From positions 124,001-188,000 of the forward strand of contig NZ_QMKK01000020.1 in the NCBI RefSeq assembly GCF_003287875.1: 64,000 nt of DNA. Direction: 5' to 3'. Source of the DNA: Martinezella tropici (lineage in GTDB: Bacteria > Pseudomonadota > Alphaproteobacteria > Rhizobiales > Rhizobiaceae). Below, piece by piece: positions 44,115 to 52,698 of this stretch. The notes under the pieces are model-generated. The model saw only the letters and a list, made by a program, of their open reading frames with translations. It was not told the origin of the DNA and did no database searches. Positions within the stretch are counted from its first letter, which is position 1. The number at the start of each line of letters is the position of its first letter. A program made the position numbers and the translations under genes.

Positions 44115-46268
44115 TCAATCTGAAAAGACGATGCGGCCGGCGCGGCGACGTGCTTGCAGCCAGCCGATGACGCCGGAACGCATGCGGGCAACGAAGCGAT
44201 CCCAACCCGTCGGATTGTGGATGATATCGGCACGATAGAAGGAAGGACAGAGCACCGCAGCCTCCGAGACCTCACCGCAATTACCGCATCCCACGCAATT
44301 ATTGTCGATCGCCGCCACCGGATCGTCCTTCAGCGGGTCGTCGGTATGTTTGACCGACAACGAAGGACAGCCGGAAAGGCGGATGCAGGCGTGATCGCCG
44401 GTGCAGACATCCTCGTCCACGCCGAAGCGCTCCTTGACCATGCGCTTGCCGTCCTTGACAGCCTTGGCAAACTGCGGCTTCACGCGGCGCTGCTTGTTGA
44501 GCATGCATTCTGAGGAAGCAACGATGATCTTCGGCCCCGGTTCCTTCGAGGTAAGAGCCTCGCGTAGCGTGTCGCGCATCTTGGCGACATCATAGGTCCG
44601 GTCGATCTGTCGCACCCATGTCGCGCCGATGCCCTTGACGGCATTGACGATGGAATTGTTGGTCTTGCGGCGCGGATTGAGGGCACGCGAAGACGGTATG
44701 TCCTGCCCGCCGGTCGCCGCTGAGTAATAGTTGTCGACAACGAGGATGACGCCATCCTGCTTGTTGAAGACGGCATTGCCGACCGACGTCGCAAGCCCGT
44801 TGTGCCAGAAGCCGCCATCGCCCATGACGGAGATCACGCGCTTGTCGGCTTCGACATTGAAGGCCGAGGCGGCTGCTGGCCCGAGCCCATAGCCCATGGT
44901 CGTACTGCCGATATTGAAGGGCGGCAGGATCGAGAAGAGGTGGCAGCCGATATCGCCTGATATGTGATGCTGGCCGAGTTCGCTCTCCACCATCTTCATG
45001 GCAGCGAAGATCGGCCGCTCTGGACAGCCGATGCAGAAGCCGGGCGGGCGTGGCGGCACGACTTCGGCTAGCGCCTTGATCTTCGGGTCGTTGAGAACAG
45101 GCGTCGGATCCGGCAGCGGCGGCTGGTTGCCAAGTAGCACGCGTTGATGAACTTCCAGAAAATTCTTGATGCCCTTCATCAATACGGGCGCGGTATATTC
45201 GCCGCCCATCGGCAGCACGTCCTTGCCAGCCACCTTGGTCTGGATATCGCGGCGGCGCAGGATGGTATTCAGCGACTGCTCGATATATTCGGGCGCGCCC
45301 TCTTCCACCATCAACACGGCCTTTTTGCCAGCGCAGAATTCGGCGATCTGGTCATCGACAAGCGGATAGGCGACATTCAAGACATAAAGCGGCACGGCGG
45401 AATTGCCGTAGACATCGGCAAGTCCAAGCTGCTGCAGCGCGCGCAGCACGCCATTATACATGCCGCCAAGCAGGATAATGCCGACATCGCCTTCCGAGGG
45501 GCCGAAATACTCGTTGAGCTGGCGCTTCCTGATGAAATCGACAGCAGCCGGCCAGCGCTTCTCCAGCTTTTCCTTCTCATGCATAAAGGATGCGGGCGGC
45601 AGCACTATACGGTTGACGTCGCGAACCGGATTTTCCAGCGCCTGCCTCAGCGTATAGGCCGGCCGCTTATTATCCTTGGCGACGAACTGGCCGTGGACAT
45701 GGCAGCTGCGGATGCCGACCTGAAGCATGACCGGCGTGTTCGACACTTCCGAAAGCTCGAAGCCCTCTTCCACCGCCTGCACGATCGACGGCAGGTTCGG
45801 GCGCGGATTGAGCAGCCACATTTGCGATTTCATCGCATAGGCATGGCTGCGCTCCTGCATGATCGAGGAACCCTCGCCGTAGTCCTCGCCTATGATGATG
45901 AGCGCGCCGCCGGTCACCCCGCCCGAAGACAGGTTGGAAAGCGCATCGGAGGCGACATTGGTGCCCGCCGTCGATTTCCAGGTGACGGCGCCGCGCACCG
46001 GATACATGACGGAGGCGGAGAGCATGGCAGCAGCAGCAGCCTCCGAGGCCGACGTCTCGAAATGGACGCCCAGATCCTGCATCACGTCCTTGGCGTCTGC
46101 CAGCACGTCCATGAGATGGGAGATCGGCGAGCCCTGATAGCCGCCGACATAGGAAACACCGGACTGCAGAAGTGCCTTGGTGATCGCGAGAATACCCTCG
46201 CCGCGGAAGATATCGCCTTCCCCGAGCTTCAGATCCTCGACCTCGCGCGCAAACGATCGCTCGGCCAT
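44115..46268 (-). CDS. indolepyruvate ferredoxin oxidoreductase-type alpha subunit
   Basis: A 717-residue thiamine-diphosphate enzyme subunit. The N-terminal pyrimidine-binding domain has VSYVGGYQGSPISHLMD. The diphosphate domain has GDGGFWHNG with DNYYSAATGG. The C-terminus (about residues 615-690) has two cysteine clusters, VCTGDHACIRLSGCPS and NCVGCGNCGEV with a later CP, for two 4Fe-4S centres. FCIGCPERP in the middle is also conserved. The known family reaction turns arylpyruvates into aryl-acetyl-CoA. In this island the 2-oxoacid isatinate is an attractive substrate, giving 2-aminobenzoyl-CoA. AAGGGG precedes the ATG. Confidence 0.92.
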   Translation of the reverse strand: MAERSFAREVEDLKLGEGDIFRGEGILAITKALLQSGVSYVGGYQGSPISHLMDVLADAKDVMQDLGVHFETSASEAAAAAMLSASVMYPVRGAVTWKSTAGTNVASDALSNLSSGGVTGGALIIIGEDYGEGSSIMQERSHAYAMKSQMWLLNPRPNLPSIVQAVEEGFELSEVSNTPVMLQVGIRSCHVHGQFVAKDNKRPAYTLRQALENPVRDVNRIVLPPASFMHEKEKLEKRWPAAVDFIRKRQLNEYFGPSEGDVGIILLGGMYNGVLRALQQLGLADVYGNSAVPLYVLNVAYPLVDDQIAEFCAGKKAVLMVEEGAPEYIEQSLNTILRRRDIQTKVAGKDVLPMGGEYTAPVLMKGIKNFLEVHQRVLLGNQPPLPDPTPVLNDPKIKALAEVVPPRPPGFCIGCPERPIFAAMKMVESELGQHHISGDIGCHLFSILPPFNIGSTTMGYGLGPAAASAFNVEADKRVISVMGDGGFWHNGLATSVGNAVFNKQDGVILVVDNYYSAATGGQDIPSSRALNPRRKTNNSIVNAVKGIGATWVRQIDRTYDVAKMRDTLREALTSKEPGPKIIVASSECMLNKQRRVKPQFAKAVKDGKRMVKERFGVDEDVCTGDHACIRLSGCPSLSVKHTDDPLKDDPVAAIDNNCVGCGNCGEVSEAAVLCPSFYRADIIHNPTGWDRFVARMRSGVIGWLQARRRAGRIVFSD

Positions 46269-46461
46269 GACGTTACCCCTTTGCCCTTGTGGGCTTGTTT
46301 TAAATCATTTGCAAAATCATATTTTGAACTTCCTTGAACTGTCAACGAACATTTATGCGATACCGCCGCATCATTTTGCGATATCGGCCGCGCAGCAACA
46401 CGCTGTCGCCAGCCGATATTATTGACTCGGATATCTCCGTTGCGCTCAAATATATGTGTAT

Positions 46462-46476
46462 GCATAAAATTTATGC
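46462..46476. promoter_or_regulatory. 7-bp-arm dyad GCATAAAATTTATGC
   Basis: A perfect dyad with one central base. It overlaps TATGCATA (46459-46466), an 8-bp palindrome that also occurs at 39019-39026 in the other divergent region of the island. A TTTATGC half-site recurs at 46352-46358. Confidence 0.5.
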
Positions 46477-46558
46477 GGACATATGAAGCCGAGTAAGAAT
46501 TGCGGACCGGGATTTTACGGAAGCATCAGAGAAAGCGCTTGCCGCTCCAAAATATGTA

Positions 46559-46572
46559 TTTTAAGATTAAAA
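46559..46572. promoter_or_regulatory. TTTTAAGATTAAAA palindrome upstream of the importer operon
   Basis: It differs from the perfect palindrome at 33812 by one base and lies 75 bases before the binding-protein start. It is one of five related sites in the island. Confidence 0.6.
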
Positions 46573-46646
46573 CATTCCGACAATAAATCGCCAGCGGCAG
46601 TTGGGCGTCATGCTTTTCTGTCGCTTAACAGGGGAACGGAGTGACC

Positions 46647-48182
46647 ATGACAACGCTTACTCGGCGCGAGGCCCTGAGCCTCGGCGCAGCCGCATTCATG
46701 ACTGGGATTTTAGCCGGCAGAACGCCTGTGGAAGCAGCGGAAGCCGGCACACTGACCATCGCTTTCAACGTCAATTTGCCCTCTTTCGATCCGACGACAG
46801 GCCCGTCGGCCGTTAATCCGACGATCCAGGCGATCTATCGCTCGATCTTCGATCAGTATATCGGCCAGGGACCGGACCTGAAGTTCCAGCCGGGCCTTTT
46901 GACGGCCTGGGGCTGGAACGACGACAAGACCAAGGTCTGGATGGACGTGCGCGAAGGCGTGACCTGGCACGACGGCTCCAAGTTCACGCCGGATGATGTC
47001 GTCTGGTCGCTGGAGCGCGCCGCGAAGCAGGACACCGGCAACCCGATCCAGTTCATCTGGTCGACCGCCAACAATTACAAGGTGGAAGGTAACCGCATCA
47101 CCGGCGATGTCGTCCGTTTCGAGCCGACCTATTTCAAGTGGATGGCCTTCCTCACCGGGTATGTTCTCCCAAAGGATTATTATACTAAGGTGGGCGCGCA
47201 GGGCTTCGAGAAGAAGCCGATCGGCACCGGCCCCTATATGGTCGATGCCTATGAAGGCAATTCCTATCTGCGCCTGAAGGCGAATCCGAACTATTTCGGC
47301 GGCAAGCCGGCCTTCGATACCGTCATCTTCAAGTTCGTGCCGGACACGACCAGCCGTGTCGCCGAAATCGAGTCCGGCTCGTCCGACGTGACGCTGGAAA
47401 TCCCCTATGAGGATTTCGACCGGCTGAAGAAGAAATCCGGTCTTGCGGGCGTCGCCACCCCCGTCTCCGATATCGGCATGATCTTCATCAGCAATGTCGA
47501 CCCGATGCTCGACAAGAATGTCCGCCTCGCCGCCAATATGGCGATCGACAAGGAAGCGATCATCAAGCGGCTGCTGCGCGGCTACGGCAAACCTCTATCG
47601 ACGCTGGAAGCGCCGGAATACGAGGCCTACGACGCGTCAGTCAAAATCCCATATGATCCGGATCAGGCCAAGAAGCTTCTGGTCGCCAGCGGCTATTCGC
47701 CGGAAAAGCCGGTGAAATTCGCCATCAAGACGACCCGCGGCTTCAAGCCGAAGGATTACGAGATGATCCAGGCGATCGTCGGCATGTGGCGCAAGGTCGG
47801 AATCGAGGCTGATATCGAAGTCTACGAAATCGCCAAGCATTACGAGCTGCGCGCCGCCCACCAGCTCGGCCCGGCCGCCTTCTACAACTGGGGCAACGCC
47901 ATCGGCGATCCCACGACCTCGACCGGCTTCGCCATGTTCGGCCCCTCGCCGCACTCGGCCTGGAAGACCAAGGATGTCGACGACATGCTGGGCCCGCTCT
48001 GGGTGGAAAAGGACGAGGCGAAGCGCATTGCCGGCTGGAAAGCGGCGATCAAATACATCGCCGAACAGGGCTATGTGATCCCGCTGCTGCAATATGCCCA
48101 GCCGATCGTCTACAAATCGAGCCTCAAGGTCACGCCGAACGTCTCCGGCGCCCTGCAGCCGACGCTGGTGTCGAAGGCTTGA
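46647..48182 (+). CDS. ABC transporter substrate-binding protein, oligopeptide/family 5
   Basis: A 511-residue periplasmic family-5 binding protein. A twin-arginine-like signal (LTRREALSLGAAAFMTG, cleaved near VEAAEA) is followed by LPSFDPTTGPSAVNPTI, VREGVTWHDGSKFTPDDVVWSLERA and GTGPYMVDAY. Such proteins bind peptides, opines, glycosides or other medium-size solutes. In this island the ligand may be an indolic or aromatic compound or conjugate, which is inference. The ATG at 46647 has GGAG five bases upstream; an in-frame GTG at 46641 is possible. Two permeases and two ATPases follow. Confidence 0.92.
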   Translation: MTTLTRREALSLGAAAFMTGILAGRTPVEAAEAGTLTIAFNVNLPSFDPTTGPSAVNPTIQAIYRSIFDQYIGQGPDLKFQPGLLTAWGWNDDKTKVWMDVREGVTWHDGSKFTPDDVVWSLERAAKQDTGNPIQFIWSTANNYKVEGNRITGDVVRFEPTYFKWMAFLTGYVLPKDYYTKVGAQGFEKKPIGTGPYMVDAYEGNSYLRLKANPNYFGGKPAFDTVIFKFVPDTTSRVAEIESGSSDVTLEIPYEDFDRLKKKSGLAGVATPVSDIGMIFISNVDPMLDKNVRLAANMAIDKEAIIKRLLRGYGKPLSTLEAPEYEAYDASVKIPYDPDQAKKLLVASGYSPEKPVKFAIKTTRGFKPKDYEMIQAIVGMWRKVGIEADIEVYEIAKHYELRAAHQLGPAAFYNWGNAIGDPTTSTGFAMFGPSPHSAWKTKDVDDMLGPLWVEKDEAKRIAGWKAAIKYIAEQGYVIPLLQYAQPIVYKSSLKVTPNVSGALQPTLVSKA

Positions 48183-48210
48183 TGCGTCGAGCTTTGATCG
48201 TGCAGCCTTG

Positions 48211-48362
48211 CTCCTCACCCTAGCCCTCACCCCGCAAACGGGGAGAGGGAACGACCTCTATATCCTCGCCGGAACGCGTTGTTAGGGGTAGGCTGCGGGT
48301 GCTTCTTTCCCCTTCTCCCCGCCATAGCGGAGAGAAGGTGCCCGACAGGGCGGATGAGGGGC
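48211..48362. repeat. rhizobial paired-hairpin intergenic repeat within the importer operon
   Basis: Two hairpins, CCCTCACCCCG/CGGGGAGAGGG (48224-48249, 10 of 11 pairs) and CCTTCTCCCCGC/GCGGAGAGAAGG (48311-48338, 11 of 12 pairs), sit in a block ending GACAGGGCGGATGAGGGGC. I know this sequence type as a dispersed rhizobial repeat. It separates the binding-protein gene from the first permease gene and may adjust their relative expression. Confidence 0.7.
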
Positions 48363-48408
48363 TTAGGACTCTTCAGCGCCATAGCCGTGCCATCGGAACT
48401 CATAACGC

Positions 48409-49416
48409 ATGATAGCAGTCTCCATATTGAACCGGCTGATCATGGCCGCGATCACCCTCTTCGGTGTGGCAGTGATCGTCTTCGTCCTGCTGCGCGTCGT
48501 GCCCGGAGATCCGATCGCCATGATGATCTCGCCTGGTGCAAGCCCCGCCGATATTGCAGCGCTGCGCGCCCATTACGGGCTCGATGCAAGCCTGGCCACG
48601 CAATTCTGGCTCTGGCTGAAATCGGTTCTGACGGGCGATTTCGGAACATCGATCTCCCTGAAACGCGATGTGTTGTCCCTGTTGGGAGAGCGCCTCCCCG
48701 CAACGCTGGAGCTTGCCTTTGCCGCGCTGGTCCTAGCGGTGCTTCTCGGCGGCGCGGTCGCGATCATCGGCACGCTCGCCCGCCGCACGATTCTCGAACC
48801 CGTGATCGACGGCCTCAACGGCCTTTTCCTCGCAGTACCGGATTTCGTCTGGGCCTTGGCGCTGGTTCTGGTTCTCGGAGTTCTCTTTCCGCTTTTCCCA
48901 CTCTCCGGACGCATCGATCCGAGTATCGACGCACAATTCGCGACCCCCTTCTACCTCATTGAAAGTCTTGTAACGTTTCGCTTCGGTATCTTCACGGACA
49001 TCTGCGCCCATATGGTCATGCCGGTCCTGGCGCTCGGCCTGCCGCTGGCGGCCATCATCGCCCGCGTGTTGAAGGCCGCCCTCTCCGAGGCCATGGTGCA
49101 GGACTATATTCTGCTCGCCAAGCTCAAAGGCATGTCCGAGCTGCGGCTGGTGCTGCAGGAGGCGCTACGCAATGCTGTCGGCCCGACGATCGCGCTGACC
49201 GGCGTGCAATTCACCTTCCTGATCGGCGGCACCGTCATCGTCGAGCGCATCTTCGCCTATCCCGGCATCGGCAATATGGCGATCGATGCCGTCATCAATC
49301 GCGACCTGCCGCTGATTCAAGGATTGGTGCTGGTTTTTGGCGCTCTCTTCATTCTCGTCAATCTGGCAGTCGATCTCCTGGTCGCGGCCTTCAATCCGAG
49401 GCTCGCCCATGGCTGA
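48409..49416 (+). CDS. ABC transporter permease, DppB type
   Basis: A 335-residue inner-membrane permease with about six helices. The N-terminal LFGVAVIVFVLLRVVPGDP is the DppB/OppB signature. The EAA coupling loop DYILLAKLKGMSELRLVLQEALRNA and the GTVIVERIFAYPGIGNMAIDA segment are present. It is the first permease of a family-5 importer and overlaps the DppC gene by eight bases. The ribosome-binding site is weak, and translation may depend on the repeat-containing leader. Confidence 0.93.
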   Translation: MIAVSILNRLIMAAITLFGVAVIVFVLLRVVPGDPIAMMISPGASPADIAALRAHYGLDASLATQFWLWLKSVLTGDFGTSISLKRDVLSLLGERLPATLELAFAALVLAVLLGGAVAIIGTLARRTILEPVIDGLNGLFLAVPDFVWALALVLVLGVLFPLFPLSGRIDPSIDAQFATPFYLIESLVTFRFGIFTDICAHMVMPVLALGLPLAAIIARVLKAALSEAMVQDYILLAKLKGMSELRLVLQEALRNAVGPTIALTGVQFTFLIGGTVIVERIFAYPGIGNMAIDAVINRDLPLIQGLVLVFGALFILVNLAVDLLVAAFNPRLAHG

Positions 49417-50302
49417 CGTCACCGCGCCCACCATGTCGCGCTCGCCTTCCAGAACGACGAAACGCATTCTCGCGCTGCTTTCCGAGCCGAAGGTGATCTT
49501 CGGCGGCGGCTTCATTCTCATCCTCCTGATCCTTGCGATCTTCGCTCCTTACATCGCACCGAAGGATCCGCTCGAGCAGGATCTGATGTCCGGCACTCTG
49601 CCGCCGGCATGGATCGAGGGTTCCGATCCGGGCTTCCTGCTCGGCACCGACGATCTCGGCCGCGACGTGCTCTCGCGCGCCATCTTCGGCACGCGCATCG
49701 CGCTGACGGTCGCCTTCGTCGCAGCCGGACTTGCGGCCCTGATCGGCACCCTGCTCGGCCTTCTCGCCGGCTGGTATGGCGGGTGGGTCGACAAGGCGAT
49801 CTCCCGCCTCGTCGATATCTGGATGGCCTTCCCGCCTGTGCTTCTATCGATCCTGCTCGTCGCCGTCTTCGGCTCCGGCGTGCATTCGGTCATCGCGGCC
49901 ATCGTCATCATCGACTGGACGCGCTTCTGCCGTGTCGTGCGCTCGGAAACGCAGGCGCAGGCGCGGATGGATTATGTGACCGCCGCCCACACGATCGGCT
50001 TTTCGCGGGCCAGAATCCTCTTCAGCGAAATCCTGCCCAATGTGACGCCGGTGCTGATCGCCCTCGTCAGCCTGGAAATGGGCATTGCCGTCATCGTCGA
50101 AGCCATCCTGTCCTTTGTCGGCCTGTCGGTCTCCTCCGATACGCCGACCTGGGGCGGCATGATCGCCGAAGGGCGGCAAATGATCTACCAAGGCTGGTGG
50201 GTGCTCGTCGTACCGCTGCTCGCACTCTTTGCGACGGTGCTTGCCTTCAATCAACTCGGTGACGGCCTGCGCCGCGCCCTCGATCCGGTAATGCGTCGAT
50301 GA
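49409..50302 (+). CDS. ABC transporter permease, DppC type
   Basis: A 297-residue inner-membrane permease. The N-terminal OppC-type helix (GGGFILILLILAIFAPYIAP) precedes HxLGTDDLGRDVLSRAIFGTR (here LLGTDDLGRDVLSRAIFG) and the EAA loop near MDYVTAAHTIGFSRARILF. The ATG lies inside the end of the DppB gene and is chosen because the upstream frame belongs to that gene. Its stop overlaps the next ATG (ATGA), so translation is coupled. Confidence 0.93.
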   Translation: MADVTAPTMSRSPSRTTKRILALLSEPKVIFGGGFILILLILAIFAPYIAPKDPLEQDLMSGTLPPAWIEGSDPGFLLGTDDLGRDVLSRAIFGTRIALTVAFVAAGLAALIGTLLGLLAGWYGGWVDKAISRLVDIWMAFPPVLLSILLVAVFGSGVHSVIAAIVIIDWTRFCRVVRSETQAQARMDYVTAAHTIGFSRARILFSEILPNVTPVLIALVSLEMGIAVIVEAILSFVGLSVSSDTPTWGGMIAEGRQMIYQGWWVLVVPLLALFATVLAFNQLGDGLRRALDPVMRR

Positions 50303-51171
50303 CATCTCCACTCCTCTCCATGACCGGCCTCAGCGCCATATCCGATCGCGACGGCGGCGCCCCGATCCTGCGCGATGTTTCCCTGATGCTGGAACGCGGC
50401 GAAGTGCGCGGACTCGTCGGCGAAAGCGGCGCCGGAAAATCCACCATTGCCAAGGCCCTGCTCGGCATCCTGCCGCGCAGCGTCCGCATCACAAGCGGCT
50501 CGATCCTCTTCGAGAACCGCGACCTTCTCGCTCTCTCCGCGAGGGAATTGCGAGACATCATGGGCAGCGAGATCTCATTGATCCCGCAGGACCCGCAGAC
50601 GGCCCTCAATCCCGGCCGGCGCATCGAAGCGCAGCTGACCGATGGCTTGCGGTTGAAACGGGGTATGTCATCGGGCGATGCACGGCGGCGCGCGCTGAAG
50701 CTGTTGGAGGAAGTGCATATCCGCGATCCCGAGCGTGTACTGCGCGCCTATCCCCACGAATTGTCCGGCGGGATGCGGCAGCGCATCCTGATCGCCGCCG
50801 CCTTCGCGCTGGAGCCGAAACTGGTAGTCGCCGACGAGCCGACCACCGCGCTCGACGTCACCGTGCAAAAGCAGATCCTGCGGCTGATCCGCGGCCTGCA
50901 GGAGGCGCACGGCACCGCCGTCATCTTCGTCACCCACGATCTCGGCGTCGTCGCCCAGATCTGCGACAGCGTGACCCTGCTCTATGCCGGCAAGGTGATC
51001 GAAGACGGACGCACGAGTGACGTGCTGGCGTGTCCCAAGCACATCTACACGAAATCGCTGCTATCGGCCGGGCCACGCTACGACCGGCCGGATGCCGGGC
51101 TGACGCCCGTTCCGCAGGCCGTCTTCGAGCAACTGCGCCGCGAAATCGGCATTTCGGAGGGCGGCCGATGA
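50299..51171 (+). CDS. ABC transporter ATP-binding protein, DppD type
   Basis: A 290-residue ATPase of a family-5 importer. Walker A GESGAGKST near residue 41, Q-loop LIPQDPQTALNP, signature LSGGMRQR near residue 155, Walker B LVVADEPTTALDVT and the H-loop FVTHDLG are all intact. The C-terminal extension is short compared with DppD proteins that carry a full OppD tail. Starts and stops overlap both neighbours by ATGA. Confidence 0.93.
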   Translation: MTSPLLSMTGLSAISDRDGGAPILRDVSLMLERGEVRGLVGESGAGKSTIAKALLGILPRSVRITSGSILFENRDLLALSARELRDIMGSEISLIPQDPQTALNPGRRIEAQLTDGLRLKRGMSSGDARRRALKLLEEVHIRDPERVLRAYPHELSGGMRQRILIAAAFALEPKLVVADEPTTALDVTVQKQILRLIRGLQEAHGTAVIFVTHDLGVVAQICDSVTLLYAGKVIEDGRTSDVLACPKHIYTKSLLSAGPRYDRPDAGLTPVPQAVFEQLRREIGISEGGR

Positions 51172-51998
51172 GCGTTTCCGAGCATCTGCTGTCGGCCAAA
51201 GGTATCGAGGTCATCTATGGTGCCAAGAAACATCTTTTCGGACCACCAGGCCTTGGCATCAAGGTGCTGCACGGTGTCGATATCGATATCCGCCGCGGCG
51301 AAACCATCGGCATTGTCGGCGAAAGCGGCTCGGGCAAGACGACCCTCGGCCGCGCACTGCTGCGGCTGGTCGATGTGACGGCAGGCAGCATTCATTTCGA
51401 TGGCCGAGACATCACGCATCTGCCCGATTCAGAGATGCGGCCGCTACGCCGCCGCATGCAGATGATCTTTCAGGACCCGATGGCCTCGCTCAATCCTCGC
51501 CACACGATCCGCCGCATCCTCGTCGAGCCGTTACTGCTGCATCGGCTGGCTGCGGACCGGAAAGAAGCCGAGCGGCAGGTTGCCGCAATTCTCGAACGGG
51601 TGACGCTGCCTCAGGCATGCCTCGGCCGCAATCCGCATGAACTCTCGGGCGGGCAGCGCCAGCGCATCGGCATCGCGCGAGCCGCCCTGCTGAAGCCGGA
51701 TTTCGTACTCGCCGACGAGATCGTCTCCGGCCTCGACGTGTCGACCCAGGCACAGGTTCTGAATCTACTGAAGGAGCTTTCGCGCGATCTCGGCCTCTCC
51801 ATGGCCTTCATCAGCCACGATCTCTCCGTCATCCGTGCCATCTGCGACCGCGTCTACGTCATGCGCAACGGTCGCGTCGAAGAAGAAGGCGATTGCGAGT
51901 GTGTCTTCACCGCCCCCGCTTCCGCCTATACCCGCATGCTGCTGGACGCCATCCCCCTGCCGGAAGTCGACCCGCACTGGCTCGGCCGCGAAGCCTGA
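51168..51998 (+). CDS. ABC transporter ATP-binding protein, DppF type
   Basis: A 276-residue ATPase that pairs with the preceding one. Walker A GESGSGKTT near residue 46, Q-loop MIFQDPMASLNPRHT, signature LSGGQRQR, Walker B VLADEIVSGLDVS and H-loop FISHDLS are present. The Walker B following residues read DEIVSGLD rather than the common DEPVSALD. The start is fixed by GGAGG seven bases upstream and the ATGA overlap. A 7-bp GC hairpin (52034-52056) follows the stop. Confidence 0.93.
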   Translation: MSVSEHLLSAKGIEVIYGAKKHLFGPPGLGIKVLHGVDIDIRRGETIGIVGESGSGKTTLGRALLRLVDVTAGSIHFDGRDITHLPDSEMRPLRRRMQMIFQDPMASLNPRHTIRRILVEPLLLHRLAADRKEAERQVAAILERVTLPQACLGRNPHELSGGQRQRIGIARAALLKPDFVLADEIVSGLDVSTQAQVLNLLKELSRDLGLSMAFISHDLSVIRAICDRVYVMRNGRVEEEGDCECVFTAPASAYTRMLLDAIPLPEVDPHWLGREA

Positions 51999-52033
51999 TG
52001 GAAGGGTCCGATGCATGAAGGTCGCCTGATCGG

Positions 52034-52056
52034 GTCGCAAAGCTCGGGCTTGCGAC
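52034..52056 (+). terminator. hairpin after the importer operon
   Basis: GTCGCAA and TTGCGAC form a perfect 7-bp stem with a nine-base loop, 35 bases after the last ATPase gene. It lacks a U-tract, so termination is uncertain and read-through into the VOC gene is possible. Confidence 0.35.
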
Positions 52057-52108
52057 GCAGGCGCCAGCGAGACTGCAACAACATCGGCATATGGAAAGGG
52101 AAGACCCT

Positions 52109-52672
52109 ATGAAGGATCCTGTTTCAGCAGCAACAAAGACCGCGGGCCTGCCCGGTCTCCGTGGTCACGATCATACGGGACTGACGGTGCCGGATATGAA
52201 GCAGGCGGTCGATTTCTTCGAAAACGTGCTCGGCTGCGAGGTCATCATGTCGTTTGGTCCCTTTGCCGACGACAAGGGCACATTCATGACCGATCTGCTT
52301 GGTGTCGATCCCAAGGCTCAAATCAAGCAGATAACCCAGGTGCGATGCGGTTTTGGATCGAACATTGAACTGTTCGAATATTCCGCGCCCGATCAGCGGG
52401 ATCTAAAACAGAAAAACAGCGATATCGGTGCGTTTCATATCTCGCTCTATGTGGACGACATTGACGCAGCAAAGGCTTATCTGGACAGCATGAACGTTGC
52501 GACGCGGCTGGGGCCGCTCTCAATCACAGACGGACCGGCAGCTGGCCAGTCGATCCTTTATTTCCAGGCACCATGGGGCCTGCAGTTCGAAGCTATCAGC
52601 TATCCCAAGGGCATGGCTTACGAAAAAGATGCCGAAACCGTGCTGTGGAGCCCGAAGGATCCGGGTAAATGA
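52109..52672 (+). CDS. VOC family protein
   Basis: A 187-residue vicinal-oxygen-chelate protein with two modules: HDHTGLTVPDMKQAVDFFENVLG near residue 20 and GAFHISLYVDDIDAAKAYLD near residue 108. Likely metal ligands are the histidines of HTGLTV and AFHISL and the glutamates of NIELFEY and LQFEAI, so it may be catalytic. The reaction is unknown; lactone or peroxide chemistry on pathway intermediates is possible. AAAGGGAAG precedes the ATG at 52109. It follows the importer operon and converges on the ligase gene. Confidence 0.85.
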   Translation: MKDPVSAATKTAGLPGLRGHDHTGLTVPDMKQAVDFFENVLGCEVIMSFGPFADDKGTFMTDLLGVDPKAQIKQITQVRCGFGSNIELFEYSAPDQRDLKQKNSDIGAFHISLYVDDIDAAKAYLDSMNVATRLGPLSITDGPAAGQSILYFQAPWGLQFEAISYPKGMAYEKDAETVLWSPKDPGK

Positions 52673-52698
52673 AGCGAGGCGTCTCCTGACCGGTATCT

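Larger units (their letters stand above)
46269..46646. other. divergent control region between the oxidoreductase operon and the importer operon
   Basis: About 380 AT-rich bases without a gene. It contains ATTTATGCGATA at 46351-46362, TATGCATA at 46459-46466, the dyad GCATAAAATTTATGC at 46462-46476 and the palindrome TTTTAAGATTAAAA at 46559-46572. The density of symmetric sites suggests control by more than one regulator. Confidence 0.6.
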
